A DNA stretch of 64,000 nucleotides. Origin: DTU064 sp045594085. Its GTDB lineage: Bacteria; Bacillota; Clostridia; Oscillospirales; CAG-272. The translations under genes and the position numbers were made by a program. A model generated the notes under the pieces. The model saw only the letters and a program-made list of their open reading frames with translations, did no database searches and was not told where the DNA came from. Shown here one piece after another: positions 1-7,824 of the stretch (the first letter of the stretch is position 1; each line of letters opens with the position of its first letter). Location: positions 92,738 to 156,737 of the forward strand of contig JAZNXW010000017.1 in the NCBI GenBank assembly GCA_045594085.1, written 5' to 3'.

Positions 1-1302
1 GCACCACATAAGACGAACGAAGCCGTTGCCGTTTTCGGCAAGCGCTGCCTTGATCTCGTCCGTGTTATGGCAGGTATAGGTATGTGCGTCACGGTTTTCG
101 CGAGCCTTTGCAAGCATACCGTCGCGAACCTCCGTGAGCTTTGCCTTTACCGTTTCGGCAATTCCGTCGAGAGATACGCCGAAGGTCTTTTCCATATTGT
201 AACGCGTTACAACTACGCATTCATTGTTTGCGAGGTCGCGCGGACCGACTTCGATTCTTACGGGCACGCCCTTCATCTCGTATTCCGCGAATTTCCAGCC
301 GGGAGACTGAGTATCGTCGGAATCGAGCTTGACTCTTACGCCGACAGCCTTGAGCTGCTCGTAAATTTCCGTGCACTTGTCGAGCACGCCGGGCTTCTGC
401 ATCTGGATCGGTACGATAACGACCTGGACGGGAGCAACTGCGGGCGGCAGAACGAGACCGTTATTGTCGCCGTGAGTCATAATGATACCGCCGATCATAC
501 GTGTCGTGCAGCCCCAGGACGTCTGATGCGGATAAACGAGCTTGTTTTCCTTATCCGTGTACTGAATATCGAAAGCGCGCGCAAATCCGTCACCGAAATA
601 GTGAGACGTAGCAGCCTGAAGAGCCTTACCGTCGTGCATAAGCGCCTCGATTGCGTAAGTATCTTCTGCGCCCGCAAATTTATCGGAGGGAGTCTTCTTA
701 CCCTTGATAACGGGGATCGCGAGATCGTTTTCGTGGAAGTCCGCGTAGACGTTGAGCATCTGCTCAGTCTCGGCTACTGCCTCTTCCTTTGTTGCGTGCA
801 TTGTGTGGCCTTCCTGCCAGAGGAACTCACGGGAACGAAGGAACGGACGGGTAGTCTTTTCCCATCTTACAACGGAGCACCACTGATTATAGAGCTTGGG
901 CAGGTCACGGTAAGACTTGATGATGTTTGCATAATGCTCGCAGAAAAGTGTTTCGGATGTGGGGCGCACGCAGAGACGTTCTGCAAGCGGCTCGGAGCCG
1001 CCGTGGGTTACCCATGCAACCTCGGGTGCGAAGCCTTCAACGTGATCCTTTTCCTTCTGAAGCAAGGATTCGGGAATGAACATCGGCATATACACGTTTT
1101 CGTGGCCGAGCTCCTTGAATCTTGTATCGAGTATGCTCTGGATATGCTCCCAGATCGCATAACCGTACGGACGGATGATCATACATCCGCGAACGCTTGA
1201 ATAATCAATGAGATCCGCTTTCTTGCAGATGTCGGTGTACCACTGCGCGAAATCGTCTTCCATCGCGGTGATAGCTTTTACCATTTTTTTATCGTTTGCC
1301 AT
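1..1302 (-). CDS. proS: Prolyl-tRNA synthetase, archaeal/eukaryote-type (3' end cut by window)
   Basis: Class II aminoacyl-tRNA synthetase that charges tRNA-Pro in the cytoplasm. The frame is open from the ATG at 1300-1302 to base 1, giving 434 codons; family members run about 475-500 residues, so roughly the last 45 are outside the window. Visible class II motifs include RPTSETLFCEHYA (near residue 111) and the motif 2 stretch VVRWEKTTRPFLRSREFLWQ. The order of motifs without a large insertion between 2 and 3 fits the ProS type 3 (archaeal/eukaryote-like) group rather than the E. coli type with an editing insert. The start is supported by GAGG eight bases upstream and by a TTGACA/TATACT promoter at 1352-1380. 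A long open frame on the opposite strand is a shadow of this gene. Confidence 0.95.
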   Translation of the reverse strand, partial: MANDKKMVKAITAMEDDFAQWYTDICKKADLIDYSSVRGCMIIRPYGYAIWEHIQSILDTRFKELGHENVYMPMFIPESLLQKEKDHVEGFAPEVAWVTHGGSEPLAERLCVRPTSETLFCEHYANIIKSYRDLPKLYNQWCSVVRWEKTTRPFLRSREFLWQEGHTMHATKEEAVAETEQMLNVYADFHENDLAIPVIKGKKTPSDKFAGAEDTYAIEALMHDGKALQAATSHYFGDGFARAFDIQYTDKENKLVYPHQTSWGCTTRMIGGIIMTHGDNNGLVLPPAVAPVQVVIVPIQMQKPGVLDKCTEIYEQLKAVGVRVKLDSDDTQSPGWKFAEYEMKGVPVRIEVGPRDLANNECVVVTRYNMEKTFGVSLDGIAETVKAKLTEVRDGMLAKARENRDAHTYTCHNTDEIKAALAENGNGFVRLMWC

Positions 1303-1351
1303 ATATACCTCGAAAAAAATTATTATTTGATATAAAAATGCTTTACGTTAT

Positions 1352-1380
1352 AGTATAACACATAATATTATTCGTGTCAA
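1352..1380 (-). promoter_or_regulatory. Sigma-A promoter of proS
   Basis: On the minus strand TTGACA (1375-1380) and TATACT (1352-1357) are separated by 17 bases, about 50 bases before the proS start codon. No T-box-like leader is possible in so short a 5' UTR. Confidence 0.8.
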
Positions 1381-1394
1381 CTCCGTCAAAGCGG

Positions 1395-1424
1395 TTGCAA
1401 AACGAATATATTTTGTGTTATAAT
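1395..1424 (+). promoter_or_regulatory. Sigma-A promoter of the 1505 membrane-protein operon
   Basis: TTGCAA (1395-1400) and a perfect TATAAT (1419-1424) with an 18-base spacer, about 80 bases before the start at 1505. It is the likely promoter for the two membrane proteins and possibly for hom behind them. Confidence 0.65.
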
Positions 1425-1504
1425 AGATTTTATCATCAAACAGCCGCCCTCAAGGCAGGCTCACGGGACGACGAAAATCAACTCTCGCAAAAAAGGAGAC
1501 CGTA

Positions 1505-2269
1505 ATGTCCGAAACAAACAAAAAACACATATACGAGGATTTCGAAAGCTACGACGATGTCCCCGCATCGGAAAAATACAGCAAGCCGTCCGTCTTCGGG
1601 ATAATAATGCGCGTTATTTTCTACGCGCTTATTATGCTCGTGAACTGTGCGATCGTCTTCCGCGTATGTATGGCGGACGATCCAAAATCCGTCACATCTC
1701 CCGAGATAAACGACGTTTTGCGCGAGGCTTACGCAGAAAATGAGGATTTTCTCATTCAGACGCAAACAGTCTATGATATGTACACCGAGGACGGAATTTT
1801 TTATTCGACGGGTATGTTCTACTGTCCGTCGGCACATCAGCTTCAGGTAACGATCCGTTACAATTACCGCACGATGCCCGACGTACTCATTTCCGATGAG
1901 CTCGGTCTCGGATTCGACACCATTGAGAAGCTCTCCGACGAGGACCGCGAGAAATCGGAGTTCAATTCCCTTTCCGCATCCGACGTTAAGGGAAACGAAT
2001 ATTTCGCCTACAGACTCACCGACGACAACGGAAACGTCTACGAAGTTTCGAGCAAAACAAAGCTCCCTCGTTTCCTTTATGTCTATCAGACACTCACATT
2101 CGACGGAGTCGATGCCGAGGGCACTAATCTTTACATCGAGCTCTATATGATCCGTGACGGTGAACCCGACTATTCCGTTGCGGTAGGACGTATGAAGGTA
2201 TACAGCGCTGAGCGCGAGGTCAATGAATACGAGCTTTCCGCATCAGAGATCAAGGAGCTCGGAAAATGA
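1505..2269 (+). CDS. Single-pass membrane protein of unknown function
   Basis: 254 residues, not recognised. A hydrophilic N-terminus of about 28 residues, rich in acidic residues, is followed by one hydrophobic segment (about residues 30-53) and then about 200 residues without further membrane segments. The pattern predicts a type II topology with the large domain outside the cell. That domain holds several aromatic-rich beta-strand-like stretches (FYSTGMFYCPSAHQLQVTIRY) and no motif I can name. AAGGAGA at 1494-1500 precedes the ATG. The stop overlaps the start of the next membrane protein by four bases (ATGA), so the two are probably translationally coupled and may form a complex. Confidence 0.75.
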   Translation: MSETNKKHIYEDFESYDDVPASEKYSKPSVFGIIMRVIFYALIMLVNCAIVFRVCMADDPKSVTSPEINDVLREAYAENEDFLIQTQTVYDMYTEDGIFYSTGMFYCPSAHQLQVTIRYNYRTMPDVLISDELGLGFDTIEKLSDEDREKSEFNSLSASDVKGNEYFAYRLTDDNGNVYEVSSKTKLPRFLYVYQTLTFDGVDAEGTNLYIELYMIRDGEPDYSVAVGRMKVYSAEREVNEYELSASEIKELGK

Positions 2270-2838
2270 CATCATCCGTTATGAGAGAATACATCCAGCA
2301 CGTCAAGCGTATGAACCGCACTGACATTTCCCTTTCCGTTACCTGTTACGTATCTGCGGCACTGCTTTACTTTTATTCGATCCTTGTCGAGGGAATAAAA
2401 TACAGCTCGCTTATGCAGTTTTTCGCATTGATGCTGCTCGTTGCGGGAATCTACGTAAATCAGCGTTATTCGTGGACAAGTTTCATTTATATGATACGTG
2501 CCTGCGAAAACAAGAACAGCGGGGAGATCACGGGATATAATCTCGCCGTACACCGCATCCAAGGTAAAAAAAGCGTCTGCCTTGCGGACATTCCCTGCCG
2601 CGACATCATCTCGATCGATGTGTGCACGTCAAAATCGAAGATCCCCGACAGCGTAAAAAGCAACAAAGACATAAGCCGTTATTCCTTCACGCAGACCATG
2701 ATGGCGGCAGTATTCCATACGGCTGTCTTCAACGCCGACGGAGGCACGGTAGCCATCGCGTTTGAGCCCGACGAGGTGATCGTCGGCATGCTTACGTCTT
2801 GTATCGCGGACAAAACGGAAAATCAAGAAAAGAACTGA
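2266..2838 (+). CDS. Two-helix membrane protein of unknown function
   Basis: 190 residues, not recognised. Two hydrophobic segments (about residues 22-44 and 48-65) lie close together, followed by about 120 polar residues that would be cytoplasmic if both ends are inside. The small beta-rich C-terminal part (VHRIQGKKSVCLADIPCRDIIS) is loosely reminiscent of PH-like domains of bacterial membrane proteins, but this is a guess. The start codon overlaps the stop of the preceding gene by four bases and the stop lies 17 bases before hom, so the three genes are likely co-transcribed. Confidence 0.7.
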   Translation: MTSSVMREYIQHVKRMNRTDISLSVTCYVSAALLYFYSILVEGIKYSSLMQFFALMLLVAGIYVNQRYSWTSFIYMIRACENKNSGEITGYNLAVHRIQGKKSVCLADIPCRDIISIDVCTSKSKIPDSVKSNKDISRYSFTQTMMAAVFHTAVFNADGGTVAIAFEPDEVIVGMLTSCIADKTENQEKN

Positions 2839-2855
2839 AACAAAGAGGAGATTTT

Positions 2856-4082
2856 ATGAAAACAGCAGTACTCGGAATGGGAAATATCGGCGGCGGCGTT
2901 GTTGACGTCATTATGTCAAACGGAAAATCGCTTACGGAAGCCACCGGTCAAGACATCTCCGTAAAATACATACTCGATCTGCGCGATTTTCCCGATCATC
3001 CCCTCGGTGACAGAGTCGTTCATTCAATCGATCCGATCGTCAACGATCCCGAGGTGAGTCTCGTTTTCGAAGCTATGGGCGGATCGCATCCCGCCTACGA
3101 ATACACCATCGCTCTTTTGCGCGCAGGAAAGCACGTTGTTACGTCAAACAAGGAAGTCGTTGCCAATTTCGGAGACGAATTTACCGCGCTCGCGCTTGAG
3201 CGCAGCGTTCATTACCTCTTTGAGGCATCTGTCGGCGGAGGAATCCCGCTCATCAGACCGATCACAAGCTCGCTCGCATCCGAAACGATCAGATCCATCA
3301 ACGGCATCGTCAACGGCACGACGAACTTCATCCTTTCCTACATCGGAAGCGGCGCCAAGTTCGATGACGCACTTCGTATCGCACAGGAGCTCGGCTACGC
3401 CGAGGCGAATCCTTCCGCAGACATCGACGCCATCGACGCGCAGCGAAAAATCTGCATTCTCGCCGCACTCGCAACGGGTCGTCTTTACGATCCGTCAATG
3501 CTTCGTGCGGAAACAATGAGAAACGTCACGGACGATGACATCGCATCGGCTCGCTCCGCGTGGGGCAACATCAAGCTGATCGCGCACGCCTCCTTCGCAG
3601 ACGGCAGCGACGACATATTCGCGGCTCCGTGCTTCGTGCGAAACTCTTCCCCTCTCGCTCACATTTCCGAGGTATATAACGGCGTTCTCATCGATGCATC
3701 CGTGTCCGGCGAGCTGATGTTCTTCGGCAGCGGAGCCGGCAAATATCCGACAGCAGGCAGTATGATCGCTGATCTCGTTGCGGTTGCATCGGGCACACAG
3801 TCAAGGATCGCGCCCTTCGTGAAGGCGGACGCGTCAACGCTCCTTCCCTACGAGGATCACGTTTGCCGTCATTTCGTTCCCGTTCCGGACGAGCTTGTTC
3901 CGGACAAGCTGACGCTCGATCAAGTCATCGAAGCTCTCGGCGGCAAGATTGAGGGCAACTGCGGCAATGGAGTTCCCGCGGCGCTCATCACTCCCGAGGA
4001 GCGTCACGGCGATATGCTCGCAAAGATCAAGGTGCTCGAGGAAAAAACGGGTGTCAAGCTCTCCGTTTACCGCGTAATATAA
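2856..4082 (+). CDS. hom: Homoserine dehydrogenase without ACT domain
   Basis: Reduces aspartate semialdehyde to homoserine with NAD(P)H, the branch point toward threonine and methionine. The N-terminus MKTAVLGMGNIGGGVVDVI is the Rossmann nucleotide-binding loop. EASVGGGIPLIRPI and NGTTNFILS are family signature regions, and the catalytic-region acidic/lysine pattern follows around residues 190-220. An upstream in-frame GTG/ATG exists, but GAGGAG at 2845-2850 fits the ATG at 2856. At 408 residues it ends where many homologues continue into a C-terminal ACT regulatory domain; no ACT signature is seen in the last 80 residues. A small ACT-like protein is encoded 34 bases downstream. Confidence 0.93.
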   Translation: MKTAVLGMGNIGGGVVDVIMSNGKSLTEATGQDISVKYILDLRDFPDHPLGDRVVHSIDPIVNDPEVSLVFEAMGGSHPAYEYTIALLRAGKHVVTSNKEVVANFGDEFTALALERSVHYLFEASVGGGIPLIRPITSSLASETIRSINGIVNGTTNFILSYIGSGAKFDDALRIAQELGYAEANPSADIDAIDAQRKICILAALATGRLYDPSMLRAETMRNVTDDDIASARSAWGNIKLIAHASFADGSDDIFAAPCFVRNSSPLAHISEVYNGVLIDASVSGELMFFGSGAGKYPTAGSMIADLVAVASGTQSRIAPFVKADASTLLPYEDHVCRHFVPVPDELVPDKLTLDQVIEALGGKIEGNCGNGVPAALITPEERHGDMLAKIKVLEEKTGVKLSVYRVI

Positions 4083-4116
4083 TAATATAACGACATTGAT
4101 CGGGAGCTGATATCAT

Positions 4117-4359
4117 TTGAACACCTGCTCCGTCGCGGCAATATTTGCCTTTGACACCGGCAAGATATACGGCACGGATTCCGTGTGCATCGCCGTCGGC
4201 GGATATGGGATGAGAAACGCGCTTTCGCGTCTCCTCAGCGCTCTTGGAGACGTTCCGATACTGTCCGTTTCCGTAACGGATTCGCACGCATCTGCCTATA
4301 TACCGACAGCGTACGAGGACGCGGCATTTTCATCCGTCATCCGCGAATTCCCAATATAA
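4117..4359 (+). CDS. Small stand-alone ACT-like protein (putative regulatory subunit)
   Basis: 80 residues, starting at TTG with GGGAG ten bases upstream; the rare start codon makes the exact N-terminus uncertain. The stretch SVCIAVGGYGMR, then a helix LSRLLSALGDVPI, a strand LSVSVTDSHASAYI and a final helix AAFSSVIREF reproduces the beta-alpha-beta-beta-alpha order of an ACT domain. It resembles the C-terminal ACT repeat of aspartokinases, where a similar glycine-methionine turn follows the first strand. Aspartokinase and homoserine dehydrogenase are regulated through such domains by threonine or lysine. Lying directly behind an ACT-less hom, it could be a detached allosteric subunit. Assignment is by eye; the domain match is an inference. 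Confidence 0.55.
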   Translation: MNTCSVAAIFAFDTGKIYGTDSVCIAVGGYGMRNALSRLLSALGDVPILSVSVTDSHASAYIPTAYEDAAFSSVIREFPI

Positions 4360-4400
4360 AAAATCCCCGAAAAGGCAACGCCTTTCGGGGATTTTCGTTT
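4359..4400. terminator. Bidirectional Rho-independent terminator
   Basis: A stem of about 15 pairs, AAAATCCCCGAAAAGG (4360-4375) with CCTTTCGGGGATTTT (4381-4395) and loop CAACG, flanked by A- and T-rich tracts. It can end transcripts of the hom side (+) and of the thioredoxin operon (-). Confidence 0.88.
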
Positions 4401-4999
4401 TATTTTTCGTATATCAGACTTATCGCGTATTCGAGTGTTTCCGCGTCGATCATGCCTGTGACATATCCTACGCCGACTCCGTTTTCATCTATTACAAACG
4501 TCGTCGGGATCGAGGAAATGCCGTATTTTTCAGCCGCTTCGCCCGTCGTATCGTAATATACGGGGAACTCGTATCCCGCAGACGCAATGAAATCCGATGC
4601 CGTTTTGACGGTTTCCGTCGAGCCGTCTGTGAGATTTACCATCATAAAAACGACGTCCTCGCCGTATTTGCGGTATGCATCGTCAAAATCGGGCATTTCC
4701 ATTTTGCACGGACCGCACCAGCTCGCCCAGAAATTGAGCACAACGGGCTTGCCGCGCATATCGGAGAGCTTGACGGGAGCTCCGTCGGCGGTATATACCG
4801 TGAAATCGGGGACTGTCTCGCCGCCCTCGCCGTCGGTTTCGGCTTCTGATTCGGTTTTATCCGTTTTGTCCTCGGCTTTTTCGGTTTCGTCCCCGACCTC
4901 GTTGGAGTCCGAAACGGAGCCGTCCGCGGTGCAGGACGAAAAAGCATATACCGTAAGCAGAGCTGCGCACAGGATCAGTATGAAAATGCGTTTTTTCAT
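4400..4999 (-). CDS. TlpA/ResA-type thiol-disulfide lipoprotein
   Basis: 199 residues. A lipoprotein signal (MKKRIFILILCAALL, lipobox ending AFSSC near residue 23) anchors it outside the membrane. An acidic linker of about 35 residues rich in D, E and T follows, then a thioredoxin fold with the redox motif WASWCGPCK (about residues 92-100) and the later cis-proline region ISSIPTTFVI. Family members reduce or oxidise exported proteins or mature c-type cytochromes; no cytochrome genes are nearby, so the partner is unknown. The start codon overlaps the stop of the methyltransferase-like gene by one base (TGATG), so the two form an operon. Confidence 0.9.
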   Translation of the reverse strand: MKKRIFILILCAALLTVYAFSSCTADGSVSDSNEVGDETEKAEDKTDKTESEAETDGEGGETVPDFTVYTADGAPVKLSDMRGKPVVLNFWASWCGPCKMEMPDFDDAYRKYGEDVVFMMVNLTDGSTETVKTASDFIASAGYEFPVYYDTTGEAAEKYGISSIPTTFVIDENGVGVGYVTGMIDAETLEYAISLIYEK

Positions 5000-5937
5000 C
5001 AGTTTCTCCTTTCGGGCCAGAGCTTTTCATCAAGATAGCAAAGGATCGAGTCCTCGAGCCAATACGAAAACTCCGTGTTTGCGGGATAAAGCGGCTCGAG
5101 GCTCTTGAATTTGAGATAAAGCTCCCTTCCGTCCCCGACGTCGTGCCATATATCTGCGAAAATGAAGTCATATCCCGCCGCAGGTGCCGTTTTTTCGGCG
5201 TATTTGACAGCGTCCGCGACGATGAGATTAACCTTCTCCGGATGCTCAAACTGCGGAAGGATCTCCGTGCGGAACAGCTCCGCCGCATCCTCCGACAGCT
5301 CGATAACAGTAACGGACTCGACCTCGGGCTTGCGGTGACACATATAGGTAAAATATCCGAGTCCGACGCCGTAAGTCAGGACATTGCCGCGCGCACGGGC
5401 AACTGCGGGGAGAGTTGTGACTGTTTCGTTGGGAAGAAGAGTCATCCATTCGCGTCCGCCCTCAAGGATTGCCGGATACGAGAACTCACGCATAAAAAAT
5501 CCGAGCTGAGGGATCATCTCTCCGTGCTCCGTGACGCAAAAATCATTGCGTATGAACGCCTCGCACGGTGCCAGCTTCATCGTTTTAAGCTCCCAACGCC
5601 CCTTTTTACGCGGATCAAATCTGATATTTTGATAATACGGATCGGATTCAAAAGTCTCGGGCGAGAGCTCCTTTGTCATCGGGATAAAATAATTGCGGAA
5701 AAGCGCTCTGTCAGCGCCGACGGTGTCAAGTCCGCACATAACCGCAAGGATCTCCGCGTATGCGCGGGAATTGTCAAATCCGCACGCCTCTGCCATCTCG
5801 GTGACCATATCCGGAGTGATCGCATCCGGTGTTAAATTCAGATACAGCGAAAGAAGCTCCGCCGTTCTTGCGTTATACCGTTTTATGTCCGATTCGGGGA
5901 TATACACCCGTCCCTCGGAGCGTCTGTACTCTGCCAT
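4999..5937 (-). CDS. SAM-dependent methyltransferase-like protein
   Basis: 312 residues from the ATG at 5935-5937, chosen because AAAGGAG lies eight bases upstream; an in-frame start 21 bases further out has none. The N-terminal 150 residues are not recognised. The second half is a Rossmann methyltransferase core: VLTYGVGLGYFTYM (motif I, about residues 185-198), VTVIELSED (acidic end of strand 2), VNLIVADAVKYAEK (motif for the adenine-binding aspartate) and YDFIFADIWHDV. The look is that of the spermidine-synthase-like superfamily, but polyamine specificity residues were not identified, so substrate is unknown. It is translationally coupled to the TlpA-like lipoprotein. Confidence 0.75.
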   Translation of the reverse strand: MAEYRRSEGRVYIPESDIKRYNARTAELLSLYLNLTPDAITPDMVTEMAEACGFDNSRAYAEILAVMCGLDTVGADRALFRNYFIPMTKELSPETFESDPYYQNIRFDPRKKGRWELKTMKLAPCEAFIRNDFCVTEHGEMIPQLGFFMREFSYPAILEGGREWMTLLPNETVTTLPAVARARGNVLTYGVGLGYFTYMCHRKPEVESVTVIELSEDAAELFRTEILPQFEHPEKVNLIVADAVKYAEKTAPAAGYDFIFADIWHDVGDGRELYLKFKSLEPLYPANTEFSYWLEDSILCYLDEKLWPERRN

Positions 5938-5977
5938 AAGTGCTCCTTTTGACGGCAATTGCCGTTACTCAATACAA

Positions 5978-6006
5978 ATAATAACACAAGGTTGTATTTT
6001 TTTCAA
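5978..6006 (-). promoter_or_regulatory. Sigma-A promoter of the methyltransferase/TlpA operon
   Basis: Minus-strand TTGAAA (6001-6006) and TATTAT (5978-5983) with a 17-base spacer, 41 bases before the chosen start. It overlaps the divergent promoter of the HAD phosphatase almost completely, so the two directions should compete. Confidence 0.7.
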
Positions 6007-6020
6007 CTTTATGTTATAAT
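5992..6020 (+). promoter_or_regulatory. Sigma-A promoter of the HAD phosphatase
   Basis: TTGTAT (5992-5997) and TATAAT (6015-6020) with a 17-base spacer, overlapping the minus-strand promoter at 5978-6006. Confidence 0.75.
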
Positions 6021-6068
6021 GCGTTTTCGTAAGAACCGATTTTTTCGGAAAACGGAGGTTTTACCGAC

Positions 6069-6899
6069 ATGAACAGAGCACGCGACATTCTTTTGTCAAA
6101 GCGTCTTTTCATTTTCGATATGGACGGAACCATTTATCTCGGAAGCCGTCCCTTTGATTTTGCTGTCAATTTCATAAACAATCTCAGACACTCGGGCTAT
6201 GACGTTATGTTTTTCACGAACAACGCCTCCCGCAGCTCCACATTCTATTACACGAAGCTCGCCTCCCTCGGCTACGCTCCGCATCCGTCCGAGATCATGA
6301 CGGCGGGAGACGTGACAGCGGAATTTCTGCTCCGTCACAGACGCGGCAAATCCGTATATCTTGTGGGCACATCCGAGTTACGGCGCGATTGGCGCGGACG
6401 CGGAATACGTCTCGTCTCCGACGAGGATGCATCTGAAGGTGCTACTGCCGACATCGTCGTTTCGAGCTTCGATCTCGAGCTTACGTATCAAAAGCTTTCC
6501 GACGCGGCGCGAATGATCCGCGGCGGAGCCGAATATCTCTCCACCCATCCCGACTTCAACTGTCCGATCGACGGCGGATTCATCCCAGATTCGGGAGCGA
6601 TCGCCGCGCTTCTGACAGCATCAACGGGCGCAAAACCGCGTTATTTCGGCAAGCCGTACGGCGAAACGGTCGATATGATCCGCGAGGTAACGGGCTATTC
6701 CTCGCGTGACATCTGCATCTTTGGTGACAGGCTCTACACCGACATCGCTCTCGGCAAGCAAAACGGGATCACCTCTATCCTTGTCCTTACAGGCGAAACG
6801 ACAAAGGCCGACCTCGAAAAAACAGCTCCCGCCGACTATCCCGATATAGTCCTCCCATCACTCCTCGAGGCTGACAGGCTCATGTTCGGAAAAGAATAA
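6069..6899 (+). CDS. HAD-superfamily sugar/nucleotide phosphatase, NagD-like
   Basis: 276 residues. HAD motif I is FIFDMDGTIYLG (about residues 15-26, nucleophile Asp plus the second Asp), motif II is FFTNNAS, the motif III lysine lies in FGKPYG, and motif IV is CIFGDRLYTDIALG. A C2-type cap sits between motifs II and III, as in NagD, AraL and p-nitrophenylphosphatases, which dephosphorylate small sugar phosphates or nucleotides in the cytoplasm. The natural substrate cannot be read from sequence. GGAGG lies ten bases before the ATG, and the gene is monocistronic between its own promoter and terminator. Confidence 0.88.
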   Translation: MNRARDILLSKRLFIFDMDGTIYLGSRPFDFAVNFINNLRHSGYDVMFFTNNASRSSTFYYTKLASLGYAPHPSEIMTAGDVTAEFLLRHRRGKSVYLVGTSELRRDWRGRGIRLVSDEDASEGATADIVVSSFDLELTYQKLSDAARMIRGGAEYLSTHPDFNCPIDGGFIPDSGAIAALLTASTGAKPRYFGKPYGETVDMIREVTGYSSRDICIFGDRLYTDIALGKQNGITSILVLTGETTKADLEKTAPADYPDIVLPSLLEADRLMFGKE

Positions 6900-6903
6900 T
6901 GCC

Positions 6904-6931
6904 AAAAGACGCGGACTCCGCGTCTTTTTTC
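6904..6931 (+). terminator. Rho-independent terminator of the HAD phosphatase
   Basis: AGACGCGG/CCGCGTCT stem with loop ACT, preceded by A4 and followed by T6, four bases after the stop codon. Confidence 0.88.
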
Positions 6932-6962
6932 TTACGCAACAAAAAATTTACACACAAAACTG

Positions 6963-6990
6963 TTTCTTTGCGGGAAAAATCTGCTATAAT
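6963..6990 (+). promoter_or_regulatory. Probable promoter of the SH3b protein
   Basis: Perfect TATAAT at 6985-6990 preceded 16 bases upstream by a weak TTTCTT. The -35 match is poor, so only the -10 element is well supported. Confidence 0.5.
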
Positions 6991-7032
6991 GTAATCGGTA
7001 AAGACCAAACACACACGGAGGACGTCCGCACT

Positions 7033-7749
7033 ATGACAAATCTCGGAAGAACACTCGTATATTCGCTCCTGATCGTTTTGTCGATCGCAGTCATTGTCGG
7101 TGCAGTTGCGCTGCTCGTTCATATACTCGGTATAACGTCCGAGCCTGACGACACATCGGGCGACACTGGCACCGAGTCTGCTGCTCCTCCGCCCGACACC
7201 AAGCCGAGGGACACTGCCGACACCTCATCAGAGGAAACCGAAACGGATGAAGTGACGGAAACGGATGAGCCCATTCCCGAGGACGGCGTGCTCGTCAGAG
7301 AGTACGATGAACCGGTCATAATGTACGCGCTTTACAACGTTAACGCGAGAATGAAGGACACGGTTGAAAGCGACATTATGGGTATGTTCTATCAAGGCGA
7401 GGCGGTAACTGTCACAGGGGAGACGCCCAACAAATGGTACAGAGTCGATTACAGAGGCTACACCGCATACATCAGAAGCGATCTTCTGACAGCGGACAGC
7501 TCCGTTGCAAGCGTTGAAATCGAGATCTACTCAGAGCCCGTCACAATGTACGCTATATCAAATGTAAACGTCAGAGAAAGCCACAGCACCAACTCCTCGA
7601 TATATAAAATGATCGAGACGGGCACCGCCGTCAAGGTTACAGGCAGAGCCGCAAACGGCTGGTACCGCATAGAATACGGCGAGTCATACGCATATATCAA
7701 GGAAGAATACCTATCCGAGGAAAAGCCCGAAGCCGATCCCGCCGAATAA
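7033..7749 (+). CDS. Membrane-anchored protein with two SH3b domains
   Basis: 238 residues. An N-terminal hydrophobic segment (about residues 8-32) anchors or exports it. A linker rich in T, E, D and P (about residues 35-80) leads to two tandem bacterial SH3 repeats of about 58 residues: PVIMYALYNVNARMKDTVES...WYRVDYRGYTAYIRSDLL and PVTMYAISNVNVRESHSTNS...WYRIEYGESYAYIKEEYL. The NVNVR and WYRI-Y-G-YAYI patterns are typical of SH3b domains, which bind peptidoglycan. No catalytic domain is attached, so it is more likely a wall-binding or adaptor protein than an enzyme. GGAGGA precedes the ATG. Confidence 0.85.
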   Translation: MTNLGRTLVYSLLIVLSIAVIVGAVALLVHILGITSEPDDTSGDTGTESAAPPPDTKPRDTADTSSEETETDEVTETDEPIPEDGVLVREYDEPVIMYALYNVNARMKDTVESDIMGMFYQGEAVTVTGETPNKWYRVDYRGYTAYIRSDLLTADSSVASVEIEIYSEPVTMYAISNVNVRESHSTNSSIYKMIETGTAVKVTGRAANGWYRIEYGESYAYIKEEYLSEEKPEADPAE

Positions 7750-7760
7750 CGACACGATAT

Positions 7761-7796
7761 AAAAAACTCACGGACCGAGGTCCGTGAGTTTTTCTT
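7761..7796. terminator. Bidirectional Rho-independent terminator
   Basis: AAAACTCACGGAC paired with GTCCGTGAGTTTT around a CGAG loop, with A and T tracts on both sides; it lies between convergent genes ending at 7749 (+) and 7825 (-). Confidence 0.9.
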
Positions 7797-7824
7797 TATA
7801 TTTGCTTTTCGTTCAGCCTATTGA

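Noticed and set aside
67..1200. 377-codon open frame on the plus strand
   Set aside because: It lies opposite proS, whose minus-strand translation has complete class II synthetase motifs; the plus-strand protein has no recognisable motif or ribosome site.
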